Positions 62,261 through 64,000 of a DNA stretch of 64,000 nt are shown here, one piece after another. The notes below the pieces were generated by a model. That model had not been told where the DNA came from. It worked only from the letters and a program-made list of their open reading frames with translations, and made no database searches. Source of the stretch: Trichopria drosophilae (taxonomy: Eukaryota > Arthropoda > Insecta > Hymenoptera > Diapriidae); contig CM059586.1 in the NCBI GenBank assembly GCA_030407085.1, positions 102,499,501 through 102,563,500 of the forward strand, given 5' to 3'. The first letter of the stretch is position 1, and each line of letters starts with the position of its first letter. The translations under genes were made by a program, and so were the position numbers.

Positions 62261-62804
62261 TAAGTGGCCCTCCCCTTATTTTAACTTTTCGAGTCAAGGA
62301 AGATGGCGGCTCCTTTATTTTACCGCTTCCCCTCATCCTCAACACTGGCAGTATGAGAGAATAAAAACAGAGAGAGGAGATATACAGTAGTCCTCCCCTT
62401 AAGTTCTACTTTTCAGCTATTAAGATGGCGGCTTCTTCCCTTAAGTTTAACTTTCCCCTAACCTCCACTACCAGTTTTTTGTGCTCCTCTTACCCGTCAC
62501 GCGCATGCGCATGTTTTCAGGCGGCATTAAAACGTCAGGTGGTGGGAGAGGCCGTGAGGGGTAAAATAAAACATATGGGAAGAAAATCTTAAAACATAAG
62601 GGAAGTAAATTTAAGGGGAGGACTACTGTAGTGGCGTCCTCCTTCACCTGTATACGCAAGCGCAAATAGCAGTCCGCACTCTTTTGAACACGCGAATGGT
62701 GGGGGAACTCGCGAGGGGAAGAAGTTAACATAAGGGACGAAAAAAAGTTAAAATAAAGGACGCAGTTAAAATAATAGGAGTTAAAATAAGGGGAGGGCCA
62801 CTTG
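62261..62804. mobile_element. CAAGTGGCC-ended MITE, host of a nested MITE
   Basis: Left end (T)AAGTGGCCCTCCCCTTATT; right end AATAAGGGGAGGGCCACTTG. The word CCTTTATTTTA or TTATTTTAA is repeated inside each end, around GGAAGATGGCGGC on the left. It is built like the CAGTAG elements but with CAAGTGG tips. It is split by 62385-62628; without that it is about 300 bp. Confidence 0.75.
62385..62628. mobile_element. Nested Tigger-like MITE, CCCTTAAGTT word family
   Basis: 244 bp between TA sites, inside the element at 62261-62804. Starts CAGTAGTCCTCCCCTTAAGT; ends ATTTAAGGGGAGGACTACTG. CCCTTAAGTT is repeated on the far side of TTAAGATGGCGGC. Confidence 0.82.
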
Positions 62805-63344
62805 TATACAAAAGTTGTAGATCTTTTTAATATCTACAACATTGCCATACAACATTTTTCGATAGGAGGTGCAGTTTTGCCGGAAATAGCGAAAAACCTC
62901 TCTTGTCCCCTAAAAAGCTCCCCACAACCCCCTTCCACCCCTAGGAAATGTGTTAAATTGGGATATGTCATTTGTATTGGTATTTTTTAGCGATTCCACT
63001 TACTGGCGACCTGTTATTAATTTTCCCCCCGAATAATGCTATCTGCACTGGTCTAAAAGTTGCAATTGGGTTTATATCATGTAACAAGATCACAATTTGG
63101 TTATCTATTTTATCAGATTGATAATAGAATTGTATATTAGCATAATGATTTATTCTACAAAACTATTAACTTTTCAATAAACAAAATTTTCTTTCGAAAA
63201 TACTTGGTGTAGATTTTTATAGTTTCTATATTTCATACACAAATGTGAAGTATTGCGCCATCTTAAGTCGATCTACAGCTCTCGTAAATCTTACGATTAA
63301 TTATGTGACAACAATTTATTAAAAAGGGCGATTCCGCCTGTTAC

Positions 63345-64000
<656 letters not shown>

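Overview
Kind of genome. This is a stretch of an animal nuclear chromosome, almost certainly an insect and most likely a hymenopteran. The genes have GT-AG introns, conserved insect-type single-copy proteins, AATAAA poly(A) signals and no operons. The background is AT-rich, and the space between genes is packed with short non-autonomous DNA transposons, LINE fragments and satellites. The order is judged from protein flavour and overall composition, not from a species match.

Genes in order, all on the + strand: the 3' end of the deubiquitinase Trabid (1-932); ribosomal protein S15/uS19 (8974-11243, three exons); a SWEET-family sugar transporter (25999-35994, six exons); the mitochondrial CDP-diacylglycerol synthase TAMM41 (43619-44635, one coding exon); the GPALPP-motif/DUF3752 protein GPALPP1 (52255-54149, four coding exons); and the first coding exon of an RNF13-like PA-domain transmembrane E3 ligase (61026-61208), which runs off the right edge. 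These are unrelated housekeeping or membrane genes. Nothing suggests a shared pathway.

Repeats are the main content. (1) 15020-24961 is a ~9.9 kb satellite of about 41 copies of a constant ~80-bp segment, each followed by a variable run of a 10-bp ATCATATGAC-type motif. The whole array is bounded by ~90-bp inverted repeats, so it looks like one inflated transposon. (2) At least ten short TA-flanked elements start CAGTAG and end CTACTG (Tigger/pogo-like ends). Each subfamily has its own short word repeated two to four times inside each end. (3) There are many long palindromes. Two of them (40722-42628 and 50659-51969) share the same hairpin core but have completely different transposon ends. 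(4) A nested stack at 45420-48621 (palindromic element, then LINE, then a second LINE, a SINE and a MITE) can be ordered from its target-site duplications. (5) piggyBac-like elements with TTAA/CCC ends are present, one of them in an RpS15 intron. (6) A dispersed family carries GCTGATTACGAATCTG next to CAAAATGGCGGATCCAATAT. (7) A palindromic CCATATGGAT minisatellite lies at 57390-59870. (8) A tetranucleotide tract at 63345-64000 changes its unit along its length.

No CRISPR array, prokaryotic gene or clear viral gene was found. The best candidates for something undescribed are the inverted-repeat-bounded satellite, the exchange of hairpin cores between transposon ends, and the subfamily-specific iterated words in the CAGTAG elements.
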